Shown in pieces: positions 25,119 through 32,458 of a stretch of 64,000 nt of DNA. Source of the DNA: Rothia sp035916755 (GTDB lineage: Bacteria > Actinomycetota > Actinomycetes > Actinomycetales > Micrococcaceae); assembly GCF_035916755.1 (NCBI RefSeq), contig NZ_JAYWIX010000008.1, forward strand, positions 124,001-188,000, written 5' to 3'. Position numbers and translations under genes: made by a program. The first letter of the stretch is position 1. Each line of letters begins with the position of its first letter. A model generated the notes under the pieces. It worked only from the letters and a program-made list of their open reading frames with translations. It did no database searches and was not told the origin of the DNA.

Positions 25119-25138
25119 ACCCAACGAATACCCAACGA
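25119..25138 (+). repeat. Left pair of ACCCAACGA repeats (putative integrase arm sites)
   Basis: ACCCAACGA occurs at 25119-25127 and 25130-25138, 11 bases apart, between the att repeat and the end of the integrase gene. The same pair with the same 11-base period and orientation occurs at the right end (32106-32125). Confidence 0.65.
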
Positions 25139-25149
25139 TTTCAAAAACG

Positions 25150-26316
25150 CTAGGCACCCACAGCAGGGTTGCCGAATGCCTGCAACAGCCCCGACATATC
25201 CGGCGCGAAACGACTACGGGCAACATAGTGCTGCTCTGTAATGGCCTCGCTCGAATGGCCCAGCTGCAAGGACGCCGCGCTAATCCCCTCAGCATTCGCT
25301 AGATAGGTTGCAACCGTCTTTCTGATCTCATGCGGCTTCAAGCCAGGGAAACCAGCTGCAGCTACCTGGGCCCGCCACTTCTTGCGGAAGTTATTCGGCT
25401 CCCACGCTGTGCCGATAGTCGAGGGGAAGACGTAGGCAGAGGGCACCGCCCACGCCGTCGAGCGGGCGTGCGGGGGTAGATGGTTCTCTTTGCGGTCACG
25501 CAGCATTTCAGCGACAAACTCGGGCAAAAAGAGGTGCTGCTCGGAGGTCTTAGACTTCGGGTGAGTCTGCCTAATCAATTTGCCGTTCTCGTCATGCACT
25601 AGGGTGCCGTTGATTGAGACGCTAGAACGTCCCGGCCTGAGATCCAGGTCTTCCCAGCGCAGGGCCAGCACTTCACCAATACGGCACCCTGTGCCCAGCA
25701 GGACGTCCAGGACGGCCCGCACATCGTCTGTAAGCTGCTCTCTGAGCTTGACCGCCTCGAAGTATGAGAGCGCCTTTACCTGGCTCTTAGGCTGGGCAGG
25801 GAGCTGCACATCTCGCACCGGGTTGCGAGTCACGGCGTCCCGGCTCACGGCGAACTTGAACATATTCGAGAGAACAGACTTCGCCCGCTTTGCTGAGGCG
25901 TAGCCGTGGTCAGCGGCGATACCTTTCACATGCAGGGTGAGGCGTCCGGGTGTGCATTCGTTGAGGGTGAGCTCACCGAGGCGGGGGAGTAGGTGCAGGC
26001 GTAGGGCGTCCTGGTACATGCGGACGGTCTGCACGGCTCCTTTGCCTTGCTCTTCGTAGTGCTCCCACCATTGGGCGGCCAGCACTGAGACGGGGGAGGT
26101 GCCTTTGAGTTCGCTGCTCTGGTGTTGGTGGGCTCGCTCTGTGAGGTGTTCTTTGAGCCTTAGCTCGGCCTTTGCTTTGCTGGTAGCGGTGCGCTCGATA
26201 AGGCGGGTTTTGCCGTCGAGGTCACGAAAGCGGGCTTTGGCTGTCCAGGTGCCGTTGGGGTTTTGGGTGCTGTAGATGTTGCCGTAAGTACCCGGCGACA
26301 AACGAGGGCGGGGCAT
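25150..26316 (-). CDS. Phage-type tyrosine integrase of element 2
   Basis: The 388-residue protein has an N-terminal arm-binding domain (about 10-65), a core-binding SAM-like domain (about 74-165) and a catalytic domain with Arg212 (GCRIGE), Lys256 (KSKTSE), His329 and Arg332 (HEIRKT), His354 (LGHSS) and Tyr364. It lies 51 bases from the att repeat, as integrases of tRNA-targeting elements do. It should catalyse integration into, and with a directionality factor excision from, the tRNA 3' end. The repressor gene lies 4 bases upstream, so both are probably transcribed together. Confidence 0.92.
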   Translation of the reverse strand: MPRPRLSPGTYGNIYSTQNPNGTWTAKARFRDLDGKTRLIERTATSKAKAELRLKEHLTERAHQHQSSELKGTSPVSVLAAQWWEHYEEQGKGAVQTVRMYQDALRLHLLPRLGELTLNECTPGRLTLHVKGIAADHGYASAKRAKSVLSNMFKFAVSRDAVTRNPVRDVQLPAQPKSQVKALSYFEAVKLREQLTDDVRAVLDVLLGTGCRIGEVLALRWEDLDLRPGRSSVSINGTLVHDENGKLIRQTHPKSKTSEQHLFLPEFVAEMLRDRKENHLPPHARSTAWAVPSAYVFPSTIGTAWEPNNFRKKWRAQVAAAGFPGLKPHEIRKTVATYLANAEGISAASLQLGHSSEAITEQHYVARSRFAPDMSGLLQAFGNPAVGA

Positions 26317-26320
26317 GATG

Positions 26321-27193
26321 TTACCTCTTGGTATTCGTGAAAGACCACATGGTTTTTTCTTCCTCGGTCAATTCATGTGCTGCTGTCTGGGGAATCATTC
26401 CCGGCATAACTAAGGTTTTCTCTGCTATTCCCTGCGGTGATCCTCCTAGCGCTGTAATTAGTTCATTGACCGTTTCGATTCTGAGCCCCGGGGTCTCCGT
26501 AGCCTGTTTGAGGTGAGATTTTGCCAGCCGCTCTAAGGAGACCGGGACAATGTCTGTGTAAAAGATGTGGTCTTTTAGTTCCCATGTCTGCACTCCCTTT
26601 AGCCGCAAGACCGTCTTTAACGGATCTACAGCCATTTCTGTTGGGAATCCCCATATCTCCGCTTCACGACCTTTCTCGTTGATTTCATAGGCCAGGTCAT
26701 CTAGTCCTAGTGCCTGAGCTCTTCTTGCAGCATTTGCCAAGGGCACTCTCGAATCGTAGAGGTGTGAAGCTCCGTTTGAGTAGTACAGGTTGAGCTGGTT
26801 TATCTCTTCGAGTAGTTCCGTCAATTTTCCAGCTTGAATAGGTAACACCTCGTTCTTGCTGGCCTCGTTGAGCACTAAATATCCGGGGAGAGCGTGGCTC
26901 GTTGGAGAGTAGCTAAAAGTTTCGGCGGGCTTGAAGATATTCCAAATTAACCCCTCGGGAGGAACGCCTAGGGCAGCCGAGATAATACTGAGTTCGTGTG
27001 AGGTGATGGTCTTCTTCTTGTGGTTCTCGATGTTCGCAATGGAGCTACGAGGAATTTTGTAGCCAACCTCTTCGGTGAGCCTGCTCAGCTCTTCACCGCT
27101 GATTTTTAGGTATTTACGGTACTGGGCTATGTGGTTTGCGATGCGGGTTGCGTAGTCTTGCAGCCACTCTTCTTGAACTTTTGCTTCGGTCAT
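26321..27193 (-). CDS. XRE-family repressor-like protein with C-terminal domain
   Basis: The ATG at 27193 gives 290 residues; an upstream in-frame start (27232) is possible but lies nearer the operator. An XRE helix-turn-helix is visible at about residues 25-85 (LSRLTEEVGYKIPRSSIANIENHKKKTITSHELSIIS in sense, with a longer loop than usual). The remaining 200 residues are alpha-rich and of unknown function. Divergence from the excisionase-like gene around a 22-bp palindrome points to a repressor of the element's genes, and its place before the integrase suggests it controls both lysogeny-like maintenance and integration. Confidence 0.72.
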   Translation of the reverse strand: MTEAKVQEEWLQDYATRIANHIAQYRKYLKISGEELSRLTEEVGYKIPRSSIANIENHKKKTITSHELSIISAALGVPPEGLIWNIFKPAETFSYSPTSHALPGYLVLNEASKNEVLPIQAGKLTELLEEINQLNLYYSNGASHLYDSRVPLANAARRAQALGLDDLAYEINEKGREAEIWGFPTEMAVDPLKTVLRLKGVQTWELKDHIFYTDIVPVSLERLAKSHLKQATETPGLRIETVNELITALGGSPQGIAEKTLVMPGMIPQTAAHELTEEEKTMWSFTNTKR

Positions 27194-27250
27194 ATGTCCT
27201 AATCTAATCAACAGTTGAGTAGAACGCAACATAGATGTATGCTATTCTCA

Positions 27251-27272
27251 ACTTGTCGCATATGCGACAAGT
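27251..27272. promoter_or_regulatory. Perfect 22-bp palindromic operator
   Basis: Half-site ACTTGTCGCAT followed directly by its complement. It lies in the divergent region between the repressor (start 27193) and the excisionase-like gene (start 27302) and is the likely repressor binding site. Confidence 0.75.
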
Positions 27273-27301
27273 AATGTGTAAATCAGGACAAGGAGGCGGT
27301 T

Positions 27302-27532
27302 TTGACCGTTCAAGACCTAGCTACTCGGCTCACATCAGGGGTAGAAGAAGACCCAATTCTGACTCTGCAAGAACTTGCAGCGCGGGAAAAAGTATCGGTG
27401 AACACTGTCAGGCAGTGGCGAATGAGGGGTGAAGACCCGCGCTCATTTATCGCAGGTGGGCGTTACGTCCGATACCGCCTAAGTGACGTTCTCGCATGGG
27501 AAGAAGAGCGAATGAGCGGGCGGGCTGCATGA
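27302..27532 (+). CDS. Excisionase/MerR-type HTH protein
   Basis: A 76-residue protein with a winged-helix DNA-binding fold of the excisionase/AlpA kind: LTLQELAAREKVSVNTVRQWRMRGEDPRSFIAGGRYVRYR in sense, where the RYVRYRLSDVLAWEEE end is typical. The start is TTG, chosen because AGGAGG lies 5 bases before it. It should be the recombination directionality factor or a regulator of element 2. It is the first gene of the rightward operon and is next to the palindromic operator. Confidence 0.75.
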   Translation: MTVQDLATRLTSGVEEDPILTLQELAAREKVSVNTVRQWRMRGEDPRSFIAGGRYVRYRLSDVLAWEEERMSGRAA

Positions 27533-27669
27533 GTAGCGAAGCCAGAGTATCTATAGTTGAGCGGCTCGAAGAGCCTGCAAAAAAGGACGAGCACAGCACC
27601 AAATCGCCAAACCCGGTTGCTGCACTCGCCCTCGAAGAAACCAAACCCGCTACGCCCCAAAAGGCATAG
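27529..27669 (+). CDS. Small hypothetical protein, 46 residues
   Basis: The ATG overlaps the stop of the excisionase-like gene as ATGA, so it is likely translated by coupling. The product is hydrophilic, Glu/Lys/Pro/Ala-rich, with no recognised domain. Support is limited to position and the clean overlap. Confidence 0.4.
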   Translation: MSSEARVSIVERLEEPAKKDEHSTKSPNPVAALALEETKPATPQKA

Positions 27670-27696
27670 CACTACCGAAGTAAGGAGGGTTCAGTC

Positions 27697-28041
27697 ATGA
27701 CCCAAAATACCAGTATCACCGAAGCCGAGGCTACCTTTCTTAGCCTGCAGAACATCAAAGACCTCGTACCCCCAACCGGCTACACCTACATTCCCGACCC
27801 TGCCCAGCCTACAACCGCAGTAGGCCACTACTCAGGGGCCATTGAAGACGGCGGCGACGAATACTACTTCGAGGCATTCCTCGACCCCATCAACCCTCTC
27901 AAAGACTCTGCCTACCACATCGAAATCTGTCTCGAAGCGGCCAGTAAGCAAGAAGTCCGGGCACTCCTAACCCGCCTGTTGAACTGGTGGGCAGAACGCG
28001 AAACCGAACAGCTCACCCTCGCAGAACAGGCGGCACGCTAA
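27697..28041 (+). CDS. Hypothetical protein, 114 residues
   Basis: An acidic soluble protein preceded by AAGGAGG 8 bases before the ATG, a strong ribosome site. The middle has strand-like stretches (EYYFEAFLDPINPLKDSAYHIEI) and the end is a helix rich in Leu, Arg and Trp. No family is recognised. The stop overlaps the next start by one base. Confidence 0.6.
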   Translation: MTQNTSITEAEATFLSLQNIKDLVPPTGYTYIPDPAQPTTAVGHYSGAIEDGGDEYYFEAFLDPINPLKDSAYHIEICLEAASKQEVRALLTRLLNWWAERETEQLTLAEQAAR

Positions 28042-28304
28042 TGCCCCAAAGCGAGATTGAACTTATGGCAGAACTGCAAGCGCATATCGAGGCCATGTGC
28101 GACCACTACGGAATTAGCGACGTCTTCGGCACACAAGCTATCTTCATCGCAAACGAGTGGGCGCAGATCATGGACGGCGGACGCGGCCCAGAACCCTTTA
28201 TTGCAAGAGCCGGGCTCGAGTACATGCTCGAACAAGCCACCCGCAACACCGACAAGCTGCAGGCATTCATTGAATACGCCCGAAGCACAGGGGGTAAGCA
28301 ATGA
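28041..28304 (+). CDS. Hypothetical protein, 87 residues
   Basis: The ATG at 28041 overlaps the previous stop (TAATG). The protein is mostly helical and acidic, with no recognised domain. A longer frame exists upstream, but it lies inside the preceding gene. The stop overlaps the next gene by ATGA. Confidence 0.55.
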   Translation: MPQSEIELMAELQAHIEAMCDHYGISDVFGTQAIFIANEWAQIMDGGRGPEPFIARAGLEYMLEQATRNTDKLQAFIEYARSTGGKQ

Positions 28305-28528
28305 CCCACCGCACCCTAACTCAGCAGGACTACAAGCACCTACTCGACCCCGCACAATACCGTAACGGGGTAGGGGAGATCGTGGCGCTGTGCGGGTACA
28401 CCTGGCCCGACGAGCCCAGCGACATCAGTACCCCCGACGCTATCCGCCGCCTGTGGGCAATGCCTACCTGCGAAATCTGTAGCGTTATCGTCCATACCCT
28501 TGTCTCAGGCGGTGTCACCCATGCCTAA
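28301..28528 (+). CDS. Hypothetical protein with a CEIC motif, 75 residues
   Basis: The start is coupled by ATGA to the previous stop. A CEIC pair (about residues 58-61) lies near the end; one Cys earlier (about 31) might join it. No other family mark is seen. It overlaps the next start by 8 bases. Confidence 0.5.
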   Translation: MTHRTLTQQDYKHLLDPAQYRNGVGEIVALCGYTWPDEPSDISTPDAIRRLWAMPTCEICSVIVHTLVSGGVTHA

Positions 28529-28823
28529 GCACATCTTCCAGCCCCATGAGCTGCAAGAGCTCGATACAGCCCTAGCGCAGGCCCTGAGAGCCCGCGCTAA
28601 GGCAACTGACCTGCAGAGCTTCGAGGCCGGTTACGTGGCCGGGTGCGCGGTTGGGCGGCAACAAGAGCGCCTGCACTGGGACTTGCACCTACAGGGGTAC
28701 ATCGCCCAGCTAACCCGCTTCGGGAAAACCCTGGCCGAGCGTGTGCCGTTCACCGAGCGTATCGACGCTCCTCGTCTGCTCACCAACGAAGACCTTGACT
28801 ATGTGAGAGGTGTTGCTTCTTGA
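28521..28823 (+). CDS. Hypothetical protein, 100 residues
   Basis: The ATG at 28521 is preferred to an earlier in-frame codon because it sits at the stop of the previous gene. The protein is helical (ELDTALAQALRARAKATDLQ), followed by a Gly-Tyr-Val segment (GYVAGCAVGRQQER). The ATPase gene that follows starts inside its last codon (TTGA). Confidence 0.5.
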   Translation: MPKHIFQPHELQELDTALAQALRARAKATDLQSFEAGYVAGCAVGRQQERLHWDLHLQGYIAQLTRFGKTLAERVPFTERIDAPRLLTNEDLDYVRGVAS

Positions 28824-29836
28824 GCCAACCTAATCCGGCAACAGCGCCTCACCCTCTCGACTTCACCTTTACAGCTCACACGGTGCTCTCAACGAACTAC
28901 CCACCCATTGAGTTCACAGTGCCGGGTCTGGTGCCCGAGGGCTTAACGCTGCTGGTAGCCTCACCCAAAATCGGTAAGTCGTGGTTTGTACTGGGCCTTG
29001 CTGTTGCCTGCGTAACGGGAGGGTACGCCCTCGGGTCAATCAAGGTTGAGCAGCGCCCGGTGTTCTACCTGGCTCTTGAAGATGGGCCGCGCCGTTTGCA
29101 AGATCGCCTGAAAATGATTGGAGTCTCTGAGCCCAGCGATGACTTCTACAGCCTTACATTCCTGGTAGACATGACCTTTTCGAGTGTTGATAGCGCAATC
29201 CGTGCGTACCTCGCAGAGCGCGGGGCCCAGAAGCCCCTAATCATCGTCGATACCCTCGGGCGTGCCCGTGGGGTGCATACAGGAAACGACGCCTACGGGA
29301 AGGACTATAACGACCTAGCCCGGTTGAAACGGCACGTAGACGATTATCCCGGTTCATCGCTAATCATCGTCCATCACACCAATAAGCGAGGCAGTGACGG
29401 CGACTTTCTAGGGGCTATCAGTGGAACGCAGGGCCTTGCCGGTGCTGCTGACTCAACGCTCATGATTAGCCGTGACCGTGGCAAGGGGCAGGCCCGCTTG
29501 CAGGTGACGAGTCGTGAAATTCCCGAGGGGGAGTATGCAATCAGCTTTGAAAACGGGGCGTGGAGCCTTGTGGGTAACGACCTGAAAGAAGCTGCTGCAG
29601 CTGCCCGAGAGAGCGAGCAAATGGGGGTTCTTGGAGATCTGCAAACAAGGATCTTGGAGCACTTCAACAAGTACCCCGAACCTCACCGCCCGAAAGATAT
29701 TGCCGTTGCTTTAGGAGAAGACCCTGAAAAGGTGGGGACTTATATCCGCCGTCTGCATGAGATGGGCCGGATCCAGAAAACAGAGCGAGGTAAGTATGCG
29801 GCCCTGCCTGAACCTGGCTTGCTCGACGAGCTGTAA
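28820..29836 (+). CDS. RepA/KaiC-like RecA-fold ATPase (putative replicative helicase)
   Basis: The 338-residue protein has a RecA-type core: Walker A ASPKIGKSW (about residues 47-55), a Walker B-like LIIVDTLGRAR, then LIIVHHTNK and a GTQGLAGAADS segment. This is the AAA_25/RepA arrangement seen in RSF1010-type helicases and in many element-borne replication genes. The last 70 residues look like a winged helix (HRPKDIAVALGEDPEKVGTYIRRLHEMG). The TTG start overlaps the previous stop. Repeats suited to an origin follow directly, so a replication role is likely. Confidence 0.75.
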   Translation: MSQPNPATAPHPLDFTFTAHTVLSTNYPPIEFTVPGLVPEGLTLLVASPKIGKSWFVLGLAVACVTGGYALGSIKVEQRPVFYLALEDGPRRLQDRLKMIGVSEPSDDFYSLTFLVDMTFSSVDSAIRAYLAERGAQKPLIIVDTLGRARGVHTGNDAYGKDYNDLARLKRHVDDYPGSSLIIVHHTNKRGSDGDFLGAISGTQGLAGAADSTLMISRDRGKGQARLQVTSREIPEGEYAISFENGAWSLVGNDLKEAAAAARESEQMGVLGDLQTRILEHFNKYPEPHRPKDIAVALGEDPEKVGTYIRRLHEMGRIQKTERGKYAALPEPGLLDEL

Positions 29837-29840
29837 CTAG

Positions 29841-29970
29841 GTGTACGAAGTGTACGGAATGTACGGAACCAGAAAAGGAACCGTACAACCGTACACCTTG
29901 TACGGAATCATCTAACCCAAATTACCCCGTTGTGACTAGGCAAAAGGACACTCCGGACACAACGGACACC
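29841..29970 (+). repeat. Iteron-like repeats after the ATPase gene (putative origin)
   Basis: Six GTAC cores occur at 29843, 29852, 29861, 29883, 29891 and 29900, most within GTACGGAA or its complement, at spacings of 9, 9, 22, 8 and 9 bases. Three GGACAC copies follow at 29946, 29955 and 29964 with an exact 9-base period. The block fills the 154-base gap between the ATPase gene and the next gene, and could be a replication origin or a set of operators. Confidence 0.6.
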
Positions 29971-29990
29971 AAACATAAGGAGAAACCCCT

Positions 29991-30764
29991 ATGAAAATCG
30001 ATACCTCCAACATCAGCGACCTGCAGTACGGCCAAGCCCTCAAAATGGCACGCAACATCGCCACCCTTGCAGATCTCAGCATGCCCACCCTGAAAATAAC
30101 TCAACTAGAGCAAACCCTCTCGAAGCTACGCGTCCGAGCCAACCCCGCTAAGAAAGCCCTCGACGCTGTTCTAGCAGGCAACCCAGTCGAGGCTGTAGAG
30201 CACATTCGAGAAATCGCCCTCGACCGCGTAAGAATGGAAAGCGCAGAAGAAGAAGCCACGCGTAAGATCACGGCCCAAGCCCGAGACATCGTGCGCGCAG
30301 AAGATACCAAGACCCTATGCGACTACATCGAAGCTAACTTCGAGGCCGCCCGTCTCGGCTTCAACAAAAAGGTAGAGGGCAAGAGCGCAACCTGGCATGA
30401 GGACAAGGACGCTAAACCCACCGACCTAACAGAACCCGCAGAAGTCGCATACGAGCTATACGACCTGGCCCGAACCCTCGCAGGTTACGAAATCCCGAAG
30501 TACTGCCACCCTATTACCCGTGGGGCAATGCATGCAGGATATTCGGCACCGACCCTTATGGGAGACCCCCGCGAACCCTGGGCTAAGGTACGCGGTGCAA
30601 TGGGCGAACGCCCAAAGCCCGGCGGAATGGTTGAGCTCTATTGGAAGAGCCCCAAAGAATTTGAAGCCGAACACAAGGCATACGAGGCCATGCTGCAGAA
30701 GCTCGGAGATGAGGCACAGGAAGACATTCCCGTGTACGAGTATTGGCTGAATAAGAAGAAGTAA
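29991..30764 (+). CDS. Hypothetical protein, 257 residues
   Basis: A soluble protein with a long helical N-terminal part (about 1-150, heptad-like Leu/Ala/Glu/Arg) and a C-terminal part with several Pro and Trp residues (LMGDPREPWAKVRGAMGERP). AAGGAGA lies 9 bases before the ATG. I do not recognise the family. It follows the repeat block and may belong to the replication or maintenance module. Confidence 0.5.
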   Translation: MKIDTSNISDLQYGQALKMARNIATLADLSMPTLKITQLEQTLSKLRVRANPAKKALDAVLAGNPVEAVEHIREIALDRVRMESAEEEATRKITAQARDIVRAEDTKTLCDYIEANFEAARLGFNKKVEGKSATWHEDKDAKPTDLTEPAEVAYELYDLARTLAGYEIPKYCHPITRGAMHAGYSAPTLMGDPREPWAKVRGAMGERPKPGGMVELYWKSPKEFEAEHKAYEAMLQKLGDEAQEDIPVYEYWLNKKK

Positions 30765-30799
30765 GCCGAGACACTGGCCCCTGTTAATTAGCGGGGGCC

Positions 30800-30914
30800 G
30801 GTGTTAAAATTGAGGTGGTGACGGTAGCCTAAACCATTCGGCTTCGGTGGGCTGCCGTCCTCCTTTCTTCATGTAGATGTTTCTCAATTAGCCCCCGTTT
30901 TGCGGGGGCTTTTT
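30800..30914 (+). ncRNA. Candidate structured RNA with intrinsic terminator
   Basis: A possible -10 (TAAAAT near 30805) is followed by a long hairpin: GACGGTAGCC (30820-30829) pairs with GGCTGCCGTC (30850-30859), with an inner CCA/TGG and CGGCTTCGG stem. Then comes a terminator (AGCCCCCG 30890-30897 with CGGGGGCT 30903-30910, followed by TTTT). No reading frame fits. It could be a small regulatory RNA, or only a leader for the next gene. Confidence 0.45.
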
Positions 30915-30964
30915 GGTGCCATGACCGGAACACAACACCGCCCACCCCTGTTAACCTGGGAACC

Positions 30965-31405
30965 ATGAGCACCACCAGCCAGCAGCAGACCCCACCGGCC
31001 CCGGCTCTGACCGACACCGAACTAGCCCACCTCGCTACCGCCCTGACCGGCTACACCACCAGCGCTCACCCTGCCTACCGTGCCGCAGCTGCCCGCACCG
31101 CGCTAGACGCTCTGGCTTCTATCAAGGCCCATATCTGGGAGTCAGCAGCAGCCCACCTAGAATGTACGCAGCACCTCGAAGCCGCCGCCCTCTTATGGAG
31201 CGCCCAACCCTACTACGCACCCCGCCCAGCCCACGCCACCCTAGAACAGGTAAGAGCTGTATTAGCCCAGGGTCAGCCAGGAGCGGCGCAGCCTGCTGCC
31301 ACTGGCTTTGAAGCCTGCCCGGTCTGTGCTGACCTCGTGCCCGAGGATAGTCCCGGCCCGTTCTGCTCTATCTTCTGCCAGCAGCGCGGCGACACCAGCG
31401 CCTAG
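30965..31405 (+). CDS. Hypothetical protein with C-terminal zinc ribbon
   Basis: The 146-residue protein is Ala- and His-rich with a C-terminal Cys cluster: CPVC (about 118-121) and a second C-x3-C pair (about 133-137) that could hold one zinc ion. The N-terminal helices resemble no family I know. No good ribosome site stands before the ATG, so translation may be leaderless or weak. Confidence 0.5.
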   Translation: MSTTSQQQTPPAPALTDTELAHLATALTGYTTSAHPAYRAAAARTALDALASIKAHIWESAAAHLECTQHLEAAALLWSAQPYYAPRPAHATLEQVRAVLAQGQPGAAQPAATGFEACPVCADLVPEDSPGPFCSIFCQQRGDTSA

Positions 31406-32241
31406 CCCTACCCCAGGGGCCCTTTTTCGTTGAACGGTGAAAAAGTGTTTCGGCAAGTAAGCCCCCCCCGTCGGCGTTCCCGACGTCATCGGGGTCAAAG
31501 CGAAGATCTATCTCCGGGCGTGCCCCCTAACCTCAACACCACTCAGGCAGAAAGCAAAAAGACACCCGGCCCCGAAATACAGCAACTATCTCGGGGTCGG
31601 GCGCTCTCTCGCCCTACCAGCACACCCCCTCATGGGCCGCGTATGAGCCAGAATTAACGCCCACAGCCCCGAACGCAGCACGCACAGGTATTGGGAGCCA
31701 CCCCACCTATTCCAGCCCCGCAGAAGAGCGCACAGCACCGGGAGTCAGAACACCGGCCCTACCCCTTGAATGAGCGATACCCTCGGCTATCCCGAGGCCA
31801 CCACATCGCTCACCGACCCGACCAAGCAAAACCTCGAAACCGGCAACCCGCAGGTTTTGAACCTCAGCGCCCGACCAGCTCGCACACCCGCAGGGCAGAC
31901 AGACTTAGGGGTATGCATAATCTGCATTCCCTACCCCGCCGCCCAACAAGGGTGCGCGAAAGTGCGTACCCCATGGGGCCCCTCCTCTCATGGACCACCC
32001 CATGGGGCCCCTCTTTAGCAGGGCGTGACCCTATGGAGCCCCTCGACCCCATGGAGCTCCCCCTAATCCCATGGGCCTGCTACATCTGAGGGGTGAGGCC
32101 GATTTACCCAACGAAAACCCAACGAAAACAGAGCTACGTTGGCAAATTTAGGCGAATGATGAAGCGGCAAAAACATGGTATTTACCCTAGTCGTGGCGAT
32201 ATTGGTAAACATAGATGAATCTCGCTAAAACCCTATATTTC
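31406..32241. other. Gene-poor, repeat-rich right end of element 2
   Basis: I see no convincing gene in these 836 bases. Structures present: a 14-bp imperfect hairpin (31565-31578 with 31588-31601), a 6-bp hairpin CCTCGG/CCGAGG (31781-31797), five CCCCATGGGG-like units (31969-32080, of which the first two, at 31969 and 31998, share the exact extension CCCCTC) and a pair of integrase arm-like repeats (32106-32125). It may be an origin of transfer, replication region or packaging site. Confidence 0.55.
32106..32125 (+). repeat. Right pair of ACCCAACGA repeats (putative integrase arm sites)
   Basis: ACCCAACGA occurs at 32106-32114 and 32117-32125 with the same 11-base period as the left pair. 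It lies 117 bases before att copy 2. Confidence 0.65.
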
Positions 32242-32329
32242 TAATCCGTGGGTCGTGGGTTCGAGCCCCACAGGGCGCACGCAAAAACCCCGCCTCACTA
32301 GGTAAAACTAGTGGGGCGGGATTCTTTTT
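32242..32329 (+). repeat. att copy 2: right end of element 2
   Basis: The 88 bases are identical to 25011-25098 except for GC in place of AT at 32281-32282, just after the tRNA acceptor end. It includes the tRNA 3' half and its terminator hairpin. Chromosomal genes begin directly after it. Confidence 0.85.
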
Positions 32330-32458
32330 GCTGTAGGTAATACAGTGAGGCGCCTGACATACTTCTTAATATTTTCTTTGTAAAGTTTCTCTTTTTGGGT
32401 GGGGTGGGCGTAGTATCTATTGCATCAATGAAATACCACTTCAAAGGAGAAGATGATC

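Larger units (their letters stand above)
25099..32329. mobile_element. Element 2: 7.2-kb integrated element at the same tRNA site
   Basis: The element is bounded by the two 88-bp att copies and has its integrase just inside the left one. It carries a repressor, a palindromic operator, an excisionase-like gene, seven small coupled genes with a RepA/KaiC-like ATPase, iteron-like repeats and a gene-poor right end. No phage structural gene, relaxase or secretion gene is seen. It could be an integrated plasmid-like element, a mobilizable island helped by element 1, or a phage satellite; the data here do not decide. Confidence 0.8.

Noticed and set aside
31430..32089. Open frames at 31430-31657 and 31691-32089 on the + strand
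   Set aside because: They run through hairpins and CCCCATGGGG repeats, have high Pro/Arg/Ser content as expected of non-coding high-G+C DNA, and lack ribosome sites.
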